From the NCBI GenBank assembly GCA_963596015.1, contig CAVBJS010000023.1, forward strand, positions 1-39,287: a DNA stretch of 39,287 nt. The letters run 5' to 3'. This DNA is from CAG-791 sp963596015. GTDB lineage: Bacteria; Bacillota; Clostridia; Lachnospirales; Lachnospiraceae. Below, in pieces: positions 1 to 7,914 of the stretch (positions are counted from its first letter, which is position 1; each line of letters starts with the position of its first letter). The position numbers and the translations under genes were made by a program. The notes beneath the pieces were generated by a model. That model was not told the DNA's origin. It worked only from the letters and a program-made list of their open reading frames with translations, and searched no databases.

Positions 1-121
1 CATCAGGCGGGGATGCGAGTTCGGGCCGTGCCATCCGCAGGCGAGAGGCAGATCATAAGCAAAACGGCGCAAAGTGCAAGGTGCGAGCCATTCTGTCGTG
101 CTCCGGTGCATGACCGGGCAA

Positions 122-142
122 TACTTAACAACCTGTTAAGTA
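122..142. promoter_or_regulatory. Perfect 9-bp-arm palindrome upstream of the ABC exporter promoter
   Basis: Arms TACTTAACA (122-130) and TGTTAAGTA (134-142) are exact reverse complements around a 3-base centre. It lies about 30 bases upstream of the -35 box of the exporter promoter and is followed by TAAGTAATT-type direct repeats (139-156). Length and symmetry fit a dimeric repressor or activator site; this is inference. Bases 1-120 hold no gene that I can support, only a short CCGGT/ACCGG hairpin at 103-117. Confidence 0.45.
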
Positions 143-171
143 ATTAAGTAATTGTTTTATCCCAATATCGA

Positions 172-200
172 TTGACAAAAAAATAATACTGTTATATTTT
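172..200 (+). promoter_or_regulatory. Promoter for the ABC exporter operon
   Basis: A consensus -35 TTGACA (172-177) is followed by the AT-rich stretch TATATTTTATA (193-203). TATTTT (195-200) gives a 17-base spacer and TATATT (193-198) a 15-base spacer. The start codon of the ATPase is about 200 bases further down, so the message would have a long leader without any gene I can support. Confidence 0.6.
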
Positions 201-208
201 ATAGGCGA

Positions 209-224
209 GTTAGTTCTAACTAAC
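209..224. promoter_or_regulatory. Palindromic operator overlapping the transcription start
   Basis: GTTAGTT (209-215) and AACTAAC (218-224) are perfect inverted repeats around CT, directly after the -10 region. A site here would block initiation. The size and symmetry resemble TetR or MarR family operators, which commonly control drug or peptide exporters of this kind; the regulator gene is not in the window, so its family is inference. Confidence 0.55.
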
Positions 225-399
225 ATGGCATTGGGTGTGACATACGTTTTTATATTAAGAAGGACTAGCGAGATAGAAATCTAAAATTCCATGCATTAAA
301 AAGGGCATGGCAGGGAAGCAGTCAGTGGGCAAAGAACAGACGGAAAATGACTGACCACCACCGGCAGCACTTTGCTTCATTGACGGAAAGAGAGGGAGA

Positions 400-1110
400 A
401 TGAGTGAGCAGAGTTTTTTACAGATCCGGGATCTAAAGAAAAGTTTCGGACAGGGCGATACCAGACAGGAGGTGCTGCGGGGACTTTCCTTTGATGTGAA
501 AAAAGGAGAATTTTGCGTTCTTTTAGGGCCATCCGGCTCCGGTAAGTCCACGCTGTTAAACATTATCGGCGGCATTGACGGGGCGGACAGCGGCCGGATC
601 TCCATTGACGGAGACCTGTTGGAAAAGATGGATGAGGCGGCATTGACCACATATCGCAGGAGACATTTAGGCTATGTCTTTCAGATGTACAATCTCATCG
701 GCAATCTGAATGTAAAGGAAAATATCGAGGTAGGGGCCTACCTGGCCAAGGATCCGCTGGACGTAGATGAGCTTTTGCAGACCCTGGGGCTGTGGGAACA
801 TCGCTATAAGCTGCCCAACCAGCTCTCCGGCGGCCAGCAGCAGAGAGTCTCCATCGGCCGTGCCATTGTAAAAAATCCGGACCTTTTGCTGTGCGACGAA
901 CCTACCGGCGCCTTGGATTATAAGACCGGCAAGGAAATCTTAGAGCTGATCGAAAAGGTTAACAGACAGTATGGAAATACGGTGATCATGGTGACCCATA
1001 ACGAGGCAATCAGGCAAATGGCAGACCATTGCATCCGCTTGCGGGACGGTCTGGTGCGGCACAACGACTACAATGAACAACGGATCGGGGCAGCAGAGCT
1101 GGAGTGGTAA
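400..1110 (+). CDS. ABC transporter ATP-binding protein (MacB/LolD-type exporter)
   Basis: Cytoplasmic ATPase of 236 residues that should power the FtsX-type permease encoded next. The Walker A motif GPSGSGKST is at residues 43-51, the Q-loop glutamine at 95, the signature LSGGQ at 142-146, Walker B DLLLCDEP at 161-168 and the switch histidine at 200. All nucleotide-binding motifs are intact. Length and the LSGGQQQR signature match the MacB/LolD/FtsE group, which uses mechanotransmission rather than a classical translocation path. The ATG follows a purine-rich site (AGAGGGAG). Substrates of this subgroup in Firmicutes include antimicrobial peptides, but nothing here fixes the substrate. It is the first gene after the promoter with the GTTAGTT palindrome. 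Confidence 0.93.
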   Translation: MSEQSFLQIRDLKKSFGQGDTRQEVLRGLSFDVKKGEFCVLLGPSGSGKSTLLNIIGGIDGADSGRISIDGDLLEKMDEAALTTYRRRHLGYVFQMYNLIGNLNVKENIEVGAYLAKDPLDVDELLQTLGLWEHRYKLPNQLSGGQQQRVSIGRAIVKNPDLLLCDEPTGALDYKTGKEILELIEKVNRQYGNTVIMVTHNEAIRQMADHCIRLRDGLVRHNDYNEQRIGAAELEW

Positions 1111-1192
1111 AGTCGGAATAGTAAAGCCGGAGCAGCAGGTTAATACTAAGCAGCATTGTAACTTTACAGATACAAATACAGAAAGGATCGCA

Positions 1193-3742
1193 GTGAAAAA
1201 TAAAAGAAAAAATCCCCTCCGGCGCCGTGTGGTGCGGGAGTTAATGGGAGAGTGGAAAAAGTATATCGTCATTGCCCTGTTTCTGATCCTGACCATCGGT
1301 TTCGTGTCCGGCATGTATGTTGCCAACGGCAGCATGCTGCAGGCCGCGGACGAGAGTGTGGAAAAGTATCAGCGGGAGGACGGACATTTTGAGTTAAAAG
1401 ACAGAGCAGACGGGACACTGCTTTCAGCCATAGAGTCCGGAGAAAAGGCAGACCTGTATGCGTACTATTCCCGGAAGGCAAAGGATAAGGTGACAGAGCA
1501 GCTCATAGAGCAGCTTGGGGATTACCAGGATGCCTATGCTTCCGTTTATGAGGAAGCATACAGGAAGGCCCAGGAAGAAGTGGATGAACAATATGATAAA
1601 ATAAAAGATCGCTTTTCGCTGGAAGAGTCGGATTTTCAGGTCCATACCATGACGATCTGCGAGAATTTCTATAAGGATGTGGCGGAAAAGAGAGAAAAGC
1701 TGGGAGGAGATGCCAATACTACCGATGGCAAGATTCGGATCTATACCCTGCGCCGGGAGATGAATCTTCCCTGCATCATGGAAGGAACACTGCCTTCCAA
1801 TGAGAATGAGATCGCCATCGACCGCATGCATGCGGATAATACGGGACTTTCCGTGGGGGATACCGTGACGGTAGGCGGCGAGAGATTTACCATCAGCGGC
1901 CTGGTGGCCAATGTAGACTACAGCACCCTGTTTGAAAAAAACACGGAGATCATGTTCGATGCCATCAATTTTGATATAGGCTTGCTGACCCGGGAAGGTT
2001 TCGAAAAAGTAGAGGGTACCACCCATTACAATTATGCCTTCCGCTATACGAAAGAAGCAGGACAGGGAGCAGCCAATGCGCCCACCGGCGACGTGGAGAA
2101 GAAGAGTTGGTCCGATGCAACCACTAAGGTGATCGTCACCCAGGCCCTGGCGGGAGACAATGAGCTGGATAGTTATCTGCCGGCTTATGCCAACCAGGCT
2201 ATCCAGTTTGCCACGGACGATCTGGGCAGTGACAAAGCCATGGGCGGCGTGCTTTTGTATATCCTGATCGCAGTGTTAGCCTTTGTCTTTGCCATCACCA
2301 TCAGCAATACCATACAGAAAGAAGCCTCTGTAATAGGAACCTTGCGTGCCTCCGGCTATACCAGAGGGGAATTGCAGCGCCACTATATGACCTGCCCCAT
2401 GCTGGTGACACTGCTCTCTGCCCTGATAGGCAATGTACTGGGCTATACGGTGTTTAAAGATGTAGTGGTGGGGATGTATTATAACAGCTACAGCCTGCCG
2501 GCCTATGAGACCGTTTTTTCACCGGAAGCACTGGTGAAGACTACCATTATTCCCCTGATCCTGATGTTTCTCATCAATAACCTGATCATCGCAAAGCAGC
2601 TGCGGGCCACGCCTTTGCAATTCCTTCGCCATGACCTTAAAAAGAACCGTCGCAAAAAGGCTATGCGGTTGCCCAGGTGGAAATTTCTTTCCCGGTTCCG
2701 TCTGCGGGTGCTGCTGCAGAATATTCCCGGCTACTTTGTACTTTTCATAGGCATCTGGTTTGTGATGTTGCTTTTGGCCATGGCTATTGGCATGCCGGAT
2801 ACGCTGTCGTATTATAAGGACAGGGCATCGCAGCTGGCCATTGCGGACTATCAGACGGCCCTGACTTCTTATAAAGATGAAGACGGAGAGCTGATCACCA
2901 CGAAGACAGCAGGTGCTGAAAAGATGGGATTAAAGAGCCTGTTGTTAAAGACGGGAGATAATGAAGAGAGCACGTCGGTCTATGGCATAGATGAAGGCAG
3001 TGCCTATGTAGAGCTGCCGGATCTGTACGGCAATGAGATCTGTATCAGCAGTGCCTTGGCCAGCAAGTATCACGTAAAAACAGGAGAAACACTGACCCTG
3101 GAGGCACAGTATGAAAACCAGAGCTATCCCTTTACGGTAAAAGGGGTGGTGGATTACGACGGAGGCGTGGCGGTCTTTCTTTCTCTGGGGCAGTTCAGGG
3201 AGACTTTTGACCTGGAGGAGGATGCTTTTTCCGGCTACTTCTCCAAGGAGGAGATCACGGATATTCCTTCCAAATATGTGGGAGCCGTACTGACACCGGA
3301 TACCCTGACCAAGGTCGTGGCCCAGCTGGAGCACTCCATGGGCTCCTACATGACCTATTTCCAGGTGCTTTGCGGTGCGCTGGCAGGGGTTCTTATGTAC
3401 TTGCTGACCAAGCTCATCATCGAGCAGAATGAAAAGTCTATTTCCATGACCAAGATTCTGGGATACAGGACCGGAGAGATCGCCTCCATCTACCTGCTTT
3501 CCACTACATGGGTGGTGATGGTGTCGGAGGTACTGGGGATCTTCCTGGGAGTTGCCTGCATGAAGATGGTATGGAATGCGATGATGCTGCGGATGGAAGG
3601 CTGGTTTTCCTTTGTGATGCAGCCTGCCGGATATGTAAAGGCCTTTCTTCTGGTCTTTGTGGCATATCTGCTGGTAAGTCTCCTTGACTTTTCCAGGATC
3701 CGTCGGATCCCTATGGACATGGCTCTTAAAAATGTAGAATAG
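1193..3742 (+). CDS. ABC transporter permease, FtsX/MacB family
   Basis: Membrane partner of the preceding ATPase, 849 residues. I start it at GTG 1193, which has AAAGGA five bases upstream. The frame is open further upstream to 1073, but that start would overlap the ATPase gene and lacks a ribosome site. A basic N-terminus leads to the first membrane helix (about 24-44), then a large outer domain with a charged coiled-coil-like part (about 104-145). The first FtsX segment with three helices is at about 354-475, a further helix at about 510-535, a second outer domain, and the closing FtsX segment at about 722-846. Two FtsX domains in one chain are typical of large Firmicute exporters, where one chain may form the whole membrane part. 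Confidence 0.9.
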   Translation: MKNKRKNPLRRRVVRELMGEWKKYIVIALFLILTIGFVSGMYVANGSMLQAADESVEKYQREDGHFELKDRADGTLLSAIESGEKADLYAYYSRKAKDKVTEQLIEQLGDYQDAYASVYEEAYRKAQEEVDEQYDKIKDRFSLEESDFQVHTMTICENFYKDVAEKREKLGGDANTTDGKIRIYTLRREMNLPCIMEGTLPSNENEIAIDRMHADNTGLSVGDTVTVGGERFTISGLVANVDYSTLFEKNTEIMFDAINFDIGLLTREGFEKVEGTTHYNYAFRYTKEAGQGAANAPTGDVEKKSWSDATTKVIVTQALAGDNELDSYLPAYANQAIQFATDDLGSDKAMGGVLLYILIAVLAFVFAITISNTIQKEASVIGTLRASGYTRGELQRHYMTCPMLVTLLSALIGNVLGYTVFKDVVVGMYYNSYSLPAYETVFSPEALVKTTIIPLILMFLINNLIIAKQLRATPLQFLRHDLKKNRRKKAMRLPRWKFLSRFRLRVLLQNIPGYFVLFIGIWFVMLLLAMAIGMPDTLSYYKDRASQLAIADYQTALTSYKDEDGELITTKTAGAEKMGLKSLLLKTGDNEESTSVYGIDEGSAYVELPDLYGNEICISSALASKYHVKTGETLTLEAQYENQSYPFTVKGVVDYDGGVAVFLSLGQFRETFDLEEDAFSGYFSKEEITDIPSKYVGAVLTPDTLTKVVAQLEHSMGSYMTYFQVLCGALAGVLMYLLTKLIIEQNEKSISMTKILGYRTGEIASIYLLSTTWVVMVSEVLGIFLGVACMKMVWNAMMLRMEGWFSFVMQPAGYVKAFLLVFVAYLLVSLLDFSRIRRIPMDMALKNVE

Positions 3743-3746
3743 AATG

Positions 3747-3906
3747 TAAGCTGCGGCAAGAAAGGCAAAAGTTTGAGAGAAATGCCTGATGGCATTTCTC
3801 TCAAACGGCACCTATGCCGTAAACGTCATAGGTGCGGATCGTATCGGAGAATTCGCCTGCGCGAAATTCTCCTCACGTTGCCGCAGCTAAGCTGCGGCAA
3901 GAAAGG
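3747..3906 (+). repeat. Structured 141-bp intergenic element (locus A) ending in the recX ribosome site
   Basis: The 19-base string TAAGCTGCGGCAAGAAAGG occurs at 3747-3765 and again at 3888-3906, exactly 141 bases apart, so one full unit plus the tail of another is present. The unit holds four hairpins. H1 is 3771-3786/3791-3806 (16 perfect pairs, loop TGAT). H2 is 3808-3816/3827-3835 (loop CCGTAAACGT). H3 is 3846-3856/3861-3872 (GGAGAATTCGC type, one bulged A). H4 is 3878-3888/3890-3900. GAAAGGA after H4 is the Shine-Dalgarno of recX. Copies before pyrF have the same 141-base period and order but different H1 and H2 stems. Confidence 0.85.
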
Positions 3907-3911
3907 AAAAT

Positions 3912-4661
3912 ATGTTCATTACCAGGATAGAACCCAAGGGAAAGACAAAGCTGACGTTTTTTATACAGGAGGAAGAGGGAGCGGAAGAGATGATCTTTAC
4001 GCTTCCTAAGAGAAAGGCGGCCGGTCTGGGACTGCCGATGGAGATGTCGGCAGATACGTTTTTGTCAAATGACCTGGAGGTAATGGACTTCGGGGCAGTT
4101 TCCATGGGGATGTCTACGGCGCCTGTTGAAGAAGGAATGCCAACGGAAAAAGCTTTTTCTATTGCGGATCCGATGTGGCAGGAGATCCTGGTGCAGCTGC
4201 GGTCGGAGGCATTACATCGCTGTGGTGATCTGCTGGGGAGAAAGGACTACAGCAGGGCCGGCCTGGAAAGTAAGCTGGAGGCAGACGGCTATCCGGAAAT
4301 AATCCGGCAGCAGGTCCTTGCGGAACTGACAGATGCCCATTATCTGGATGACAGACGGCTGGCGGAAAATTATATACGGGGACATCTGAGAGATAAGAGT
4401 AAGGCGAGGATCCGGCAGGATCTGCAGCAAAAAGGAATCTCCCAAACGGATGCAGAGGAGGCATTTGCCGCTATATCCGGTGAGACGGATATGGAATCCC
4501 AGGAGCTTTCCCAGATCCGAAGATTGTTGGAAAAGAAGCACTACGACCCGGCCCGGGCCACCTGGGAGGAGAAGCAGAAAGTGATGGCTTTTTTGTATCG
4601 CAGAGGATTTTCTCAGGATATGATCCGCCGGGGGATGGATAGTGCAGAGGATGAATCATAA
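3912..4661 (+). CDS. recX: RecX-family regulatory protein
   Basis: RecX proteins bind RecA filaments and limit recombination and SOS activity. The 249-residue product has an N-terminal part of about 95 residues unlike the core family. It is followed by the helical RecX repeats: the LLGRKDYSRAGLESKL-type block near 107-122, the LDDRRLAENYIRG block near 144-156, and a C-terminal block ending in FLYRRGFSQDMIRRGM. Core RecX proteins are often 150-200 residues; longer ones with an N-terminal extension are common in clostridia. ATG 3912 follows AAAGGA supplied by the end of the structured repeat. recA is not in the window. A bidirectional terminator separates it from the convergent gene. Confidence 0.85.
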   Translation: MFITRIEPKGKTKLTFFIQEEEGAEEMIFTLPKRKAAGLGLPMEMSADTFLSNDLEVMDFGAVSMGMSTAPVEEGMPTEKAFSIADPMWQEILVQLRSEALHRCGDLLGRKDYSRAGLESKLEADGYPEIIRQQVLAELTDAHYLDDRRLAENYIRGHLRDKSKARIRQDLQQKGISQTDAEEAFAAISGETDMESQELSQIRRLLEKKHYDPARATWEEKQKVMAFLYRRGFSQDMIRRGMDSAEDES

Positions 4662-4685
4662 GGAAATACTCCTTGCACTATAGCA

Positions 4686-4737
4686 AAAATTTCAGCACAC
4701 TATGGCGATAAATTGCGACATAGTGTGCTGAAATTTT
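4686..4737. terminator. Bidirectional terminator between convergent recX and the minus-strand regulator
   Basis: Two 19-base arms (4686-4704 and 4719-4737) are perfectly complementary, with a 14-base loop. The stem begins with AAAA and ends with TTTT, so each strand has a U-rich end after a strong hairpin. It lies exactly between the stop codons of the convergent genes. Confidence 0.85.
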
Positions 4738-4740
4738 GTT

Positions 4741-5202
4741 CTATTCCTGAAAGCCACTGGTACGTAGCGGCTGCAGGCCATTTTCCTGGAGAAGTTCATT
4801 GACCTCCGACAAAGAGCCAGGCCTGGTGTTGAAACAGATCATGAGAAAAGCATCCCGGGGTTCTCTGGCATAGAGGGGATTCATGTGATACAGCCGCAGT
4901 GCCTGCTGGGTTTCCTTAAGGGTGAACTGGGCGGCGTAGCAGATGCGCAGGATGATGTCCCGCTGGCGGGTTACTTTTTCCTCGGAGAGAAGTTTATATC
5001 CATAGCGCAGCGGAATGTCTGCCAACAGGAAAACCTGCTGCTTTTTTACTTTCTTCTCCTTCAGCTTTTCTTTCATAAAGTCGGAAAAAAAGGATTTCTC
5101 CTGTGTCAGCTCCGACTGATTGGCACTTAGGTAACCGGAGAGCTGTGAGGGATGGGTTCCCTGCAGCTCCTGTTCCAGTTCCTCGGTTTTCTTATTGAAC
5201 AT
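4741..5202 (-). CDS. XRE-like small regulatory protein next to a Ser/Thr kinase
   Basis: A 153-residue soluble protein, divergent from the kinase gene. After a charged N-terminus of about 35 residues, it matches in outline a clostridial family of XRE-like proteins found beside kinases. That family has a helix-turn-helix-like core (here about 58-95, around LADIPLRYGYKLLSE), then a segment that reads LKETQQALRLYHMNPLYARE, then a C-terminal helical hairpin that includes SEVNELLQENGLQPL. Family members normally carry a more typical second helix (GxRNPSRD type); here it is SEEKVTRQRD. Its ATG at 5202 has AAGGA upstream on the minus strand. I infer a role linked to the kinase; DNA binding has not been shown for this protein. 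Confidence 0.75.
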   Translation of the reverse strand: MFNKKTEELEQELQGTHPSQLSGYLSANQSELTQEKSFFSDFMKEKLKEKKVKKQQVFLLADIPLRYGYKLLSEEKVTRQRDIILRICYAAQFTLKETQQALRLYHMNPLYAREPRDAFLMICFNTRPGSLSEVNELLQENGLQPLRTSGFQE

Positions 5203-5248
5203 TTCTTATTTCCTTATCGTGTTATTTATTGTATCTGTCCGGTGGTTA

Positions 5249-5379
5249 CAGTGCAGCCCCAGCCAAGCTCCGCAGCCTAGCTGGGGGCTGAACTGCCCGG
5301 TCAGGAGATCAACAAGGACCCGCAGGAGCCCCACCGTTTGGCTGGGGGCTGCACTGTGACGTTCGGTAACACCGGGCAG
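5249..5379. promoter_or_regulatory. Nested inverted repeats with two alternative right arms in the divergent promoter region
   Basis: CAGCCCCAGC (5254-5263) can pair with GCTGGGGGCTG at 5280-5290 or with the same string at 5341-5351; the two pairings exclude each other. The longer option joins 5249-5266 with 5338-5356 (18 pairs, one bulged G). A further pair, CTGCCCGGT (5293-5301) and ACCGGGCAG (5371-5379), crosses the outer one. This sits in the space between two divergent genes, so it could act in DNA or in the kinase leader. No protein site is recognised. Confidence 0.55.
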
Positions 5380-5392
5380 ATACTTTTTTATC

Positions 5393-5422
5393 TTGGTTCC
5401 TTATACAGGAAAGGTATATAGT
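5393..5422 (+). promoter_or_regulatory. Possible promoter for the kinase gene
   Basis: TTGGTT (5393-5398) and TATAGT (5417-5422) are separated by 18 bases and lie about 90 bases before the start codon at 5513. Both boxes match the consensus only in part, so this is a weak call. Confidence 0.3.
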
Positions 5423-5512
5423 AAAATAGTCATTGTACAGAGATGTCCATCACAGGATCGGAATCGGTACTTTCATGTAAAATACCTGCCTGCGCAGAAA
5501 CAAGGAGAAGTC

Positions 5513-7723
5513 ATGCATACGGACGACCATCCCTTTGCCTCTTTACTCGCCATATCATATTATCATAAAATTGCAGATTTGAATCAGGAACACGGCATAT
5601 ATCTCGTGCAACATATAGAGACGGGAGAGATCTGCGTCCGCAAGGATATGACCGTTTATAATCGATGTGTTTATGAGCAGCTGCAGACAGCCCCCATCCC
5701 GGGAATCCCCTGCATCTATCATCTGCACGAGGATAAAGAAAAAGGCATTTTGACAGTGATCGAGGAATATGTCCCCGGCATGACCCTGGAGCAGTATCTG
5801 CAGGAACGGGGGGCCATGACAGAGCAGGAGGCAGCGGACTGCGGTCTGCAGCTTTGTGCTGTCCTGGTGCGGCTTCATGAAAGTATGCCGCCTGTCATTC
5901 ACCGGGATATAAAGCCGTCCAACATCATCAGACGGGAGGATGGAAGCTATGTTCTGATCGACCTGAATGCAGCCAGACAGTATGCAGATGGAAGTGGGAC
6001 CACAGGAAAAGAACTGTTCGGGAATTCGGCATTGCAAGGCAGTGACAGCGGAAAAGAGCGGGATACTCGCTTACTCGGAACCGTGGGATTCGCAGCACCG
6101 GAGCAATACGGCTTTGGCCAGTCCTCGCCCCGGTCGGATATTTATGCCATGGGAAAGCTGCTGGAGAGACTGCTGCGGGGATCGGGAGAAGCAACGAAAA
6201 ATGAAAGAACAAGCCCCTCCCGGAAAATGTCGCAGATCATCGAACGCTGCACGCAGATCGATCCCCAGGACCGCTATGCTTCTGTAAGAGAATTGCAAAA
6301 AGATCTGCTGCGCATAAAAAGAGCGCTTCGTGATAAGGCGGCATACCCGGGGCAAAACCGTATTTTCACAGCAGTTGCAAGCAGGACAGAAAAGACAAGG
6401 AGGATCCGCCTGACGCCGGCACTGGCAGGGGCCGGGATCCTGCTGCTTATTATGGCAGCATTGGTGACAGGAACAGCGGTCCTTATAAAGAAGAATATGA
6501 CTGCTGCAAAAACTGTTGATAACGGCATTAAAACGGAAAGTGCTGCAACTGACGGGAGAACGATGGGCGCACAGGGGGATGGGGCAGAGTCTTTGGCAAA
6601 AATGGAATCCGGAAAAGCTTCTGTGATAAGTGAAAGTGAAGATGCCGAAAGTAGAAATGCTGAAAGCGGCGATGCCGAAAATAACGATATCGAGGGGGAA
6701 GATACTGAAAACAAAGATGCTGAAAGTGAAGGTATCGAAAGTAAAGGTATCGAAAGTAAAGATAACCAAAATGAAGATACCGGTAGCTATGGTTGGATCG
6801 GCACCTACGAGGGGGAGGTAGGGGATCATCTTGTGCTGCGGGAAGACGGAACAGCGGATTACTACCTGCAGGAGTACACAGAACTGTCTATTCCATGGGA
6901 ACAGAAAGAGGAAACGATCTCTCTTTATCTGCCGAAACTCCATTGCACCATCCAGGCGAAGGTAACAGAAGGAAAAACTGCCAAGCAACTGTATTTCACC
7001 TCCGCCCATGCCGGTTGGGATAATGAGACCTTTAAACGCTGCGATAAACTTTCTCCCCTCATCGTGCGCAGTGCAAAGAAAACCTATGATGAAAATGCCA
7101 CCCTGCAGGAAGATGGCACATTGCTGTATGAACAGGAAGGCTACTGCTTTGTGCTGCCCCGGGAATACATAGATAATGCAGATGACGGAGACAGCAATGA
7201 TGATTTCTCGGAATTTTTCAGCGCCGATGTGGATACGGGAGCCTATTCCATGCTGCTTTTCTATCAGATGGAAAATACCGTGTTATCGGAAACAGTTGCG
7301 ACGGCGGAAAGTACTGCGTCATTAGAAAAGACAGTGTCATCAGAAAATAATTCGCTCTCGGAAAGTAAGGAAGGTTTTCTAAAACTTTCAAAGGAGATGG
7401 CCGGCCGGTTTTTTGAAGAACTGACAGTCTCTGAAAAGGAAAGTGACGGGATATGTACCGTGGCAGAAAGCCCCGCCTATCAATACAGCTTTTCCGGCAG
7501 ACTGAAAAACAGCTTCGGTCATCTGGAAAGTGATCCGGCGAAAGGGGAGATCACACTGATCTACGATAAGGAACACGGACAGATCCTGGCAGTCATGATC
7601 TCTGCCTATGCCGGCGATACGGAAGGCGGGGAGGACACAGAAGAGACAGCGGCCTCAGAAGACGTAGAGAATGCGCTGTCAGCGTATCATGCCATGCTGC
7701 AGAATGCGGTAAAAAAACAATGA
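5513..7723 (+). CDS. Membrane-anchored Ser/Thr protein kinase with an outer sensor-like domain
   Basis: ATG 5513 has AAGGAGA five bases upstream, giving 736 residues; the frame is open upstream but without another good start. The kinase domain is at about 15-275: a VRK lysine near 43, HRDIKPSN at 130-137, and APE at 195-197. DLN (150-152) replaces the usual DFG, and I see no GxGxxG loop. A single membrane helix (about 303-326) is followed by an acidic linker of degenerate five-residue AES/IES-type repeats (about 368-424) and an outer region of about 310 residues with a lipocalin-like opening. PASTA repeats are absent, so it is not PrkC-like in its sensor. It stands divergent to the XRE-like gene and upstream of three membrane proteins that are candidate partners or substrates. 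Confidence 0.88.
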   Translation: MHTDDHPFASLLAISYYHKIADLNQEHGIYLVQHIETGEICVRKDMTVYNRCVYEQLQTAPIPGIPCIYHLHEDKEKGILTVIEEYVPGMTLEQYLQERGAMTEQEAADCGLQLCAVLVRLHESMPPVIHRDIKPSNIIRREDGSYVLIDLNAARQYADGSGTTGKELFGNSALQGSDSGKERDTRLLGTVGFAAPEQYGFGQSSPRSDIYAMGKLLERLLRGSGEATKNERTSPSRKMSQIIERCTQIDPQDRYASVRELQKDLLRIKRALRDKAAYPGQNRIFTAVASRTEKTRRIRLTPALAGAGILLLIMAALVTGTAVLIKKNMTAAKTVDNGIKTESAATDGRTMGAQGDGAESLAKMESGKASVISESEDAESRNAESGDAENNDIEGEDTENKDAESEGIESKGIESKDNQNEDTGSYGWIGTYEGEVGDHLVLREDGTADYYLQEYTELSIPWEQKEETISLYLPKLHCTIQAKVTEGKTAKQLYFTSAHAGWDNETFKRCDKLSPLIVRSAKKTYDENATLQEDGTLLYEQEGYCFVLPREYIDNADDGDSNDDFSEFFSADVDTGAYSMLLFYQMENTVLSETVATAESTASLEKTVSSENNSLSESKEGFLKLSKEMAGRFFEELTVSEKESDGICTVAESPAYQYSFSGRLKNSFGHLESDPAKGEITLIYDKEHGQILAVMISAYAGDTEGGEDTEETAASEDVENALSAYHAMLQNAVKKQ

Positions 7724-7775
7724 TATAAAGAAAAGACGACCGGAGCGCATTATCCGAAATAATTAAACAGTAACG

Positions 7776-7809
7776 ACAAAAATCCCACTGTAGCAGTGGG
7801 ATTTTTTTT
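7776..7809 (+). terminator. Rho-independent terminator after the kinase (copy 1 of 3)
   Basis: AATCCCACTG pairs with CAGTGGGATT around TAG, followed by a run of T. The same hairpin recurs at 9854-9886 and 11197-11228. After each copy comes an ATGG-like string and then the invariant ATAGTAGGATT (here 7819-7829). Confidence 0.9.
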
Positions 7810-7863
7810 AATGGGAAAATAGTAGGATTAAGGGTATCACTAATTTGAAAGAGAAAAAGGAGA

Positions 7864-7911
7864 ATGAGCAGCTTTATTCTCTATGATCAGTTGCAAAAAT
7901 GGGGGATGTGA
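7864..7911 (+). other. Possible 15-codon leader ORF before the 614-residue protein
   Basis: An ATG directly after AAAAAGGAGA opens a frame reading MSSFILYDQLQKWGM and stops at 7911, three bases before the next start codon. It has a better ribosome site than the main gene, so it could serve translational coupling. No matching leader is conserved before the two related genes, which weakens the case. Confidence 0.25.
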
Positions 7912-7914
7912 GGT

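Noticed and set aside
225..284. 19-codon frame after the exporter promoter
   Set aside because: No ribosome site, and its start overlaps the end of the operator region.
1073..1192. Longer N-terminus of the ABC permease
   Set aside because: It would overlap the ATPase gene by 38 bases, has no ribosome site and is unlike a permease start; GTG 1193 with AAAGGA fits better.
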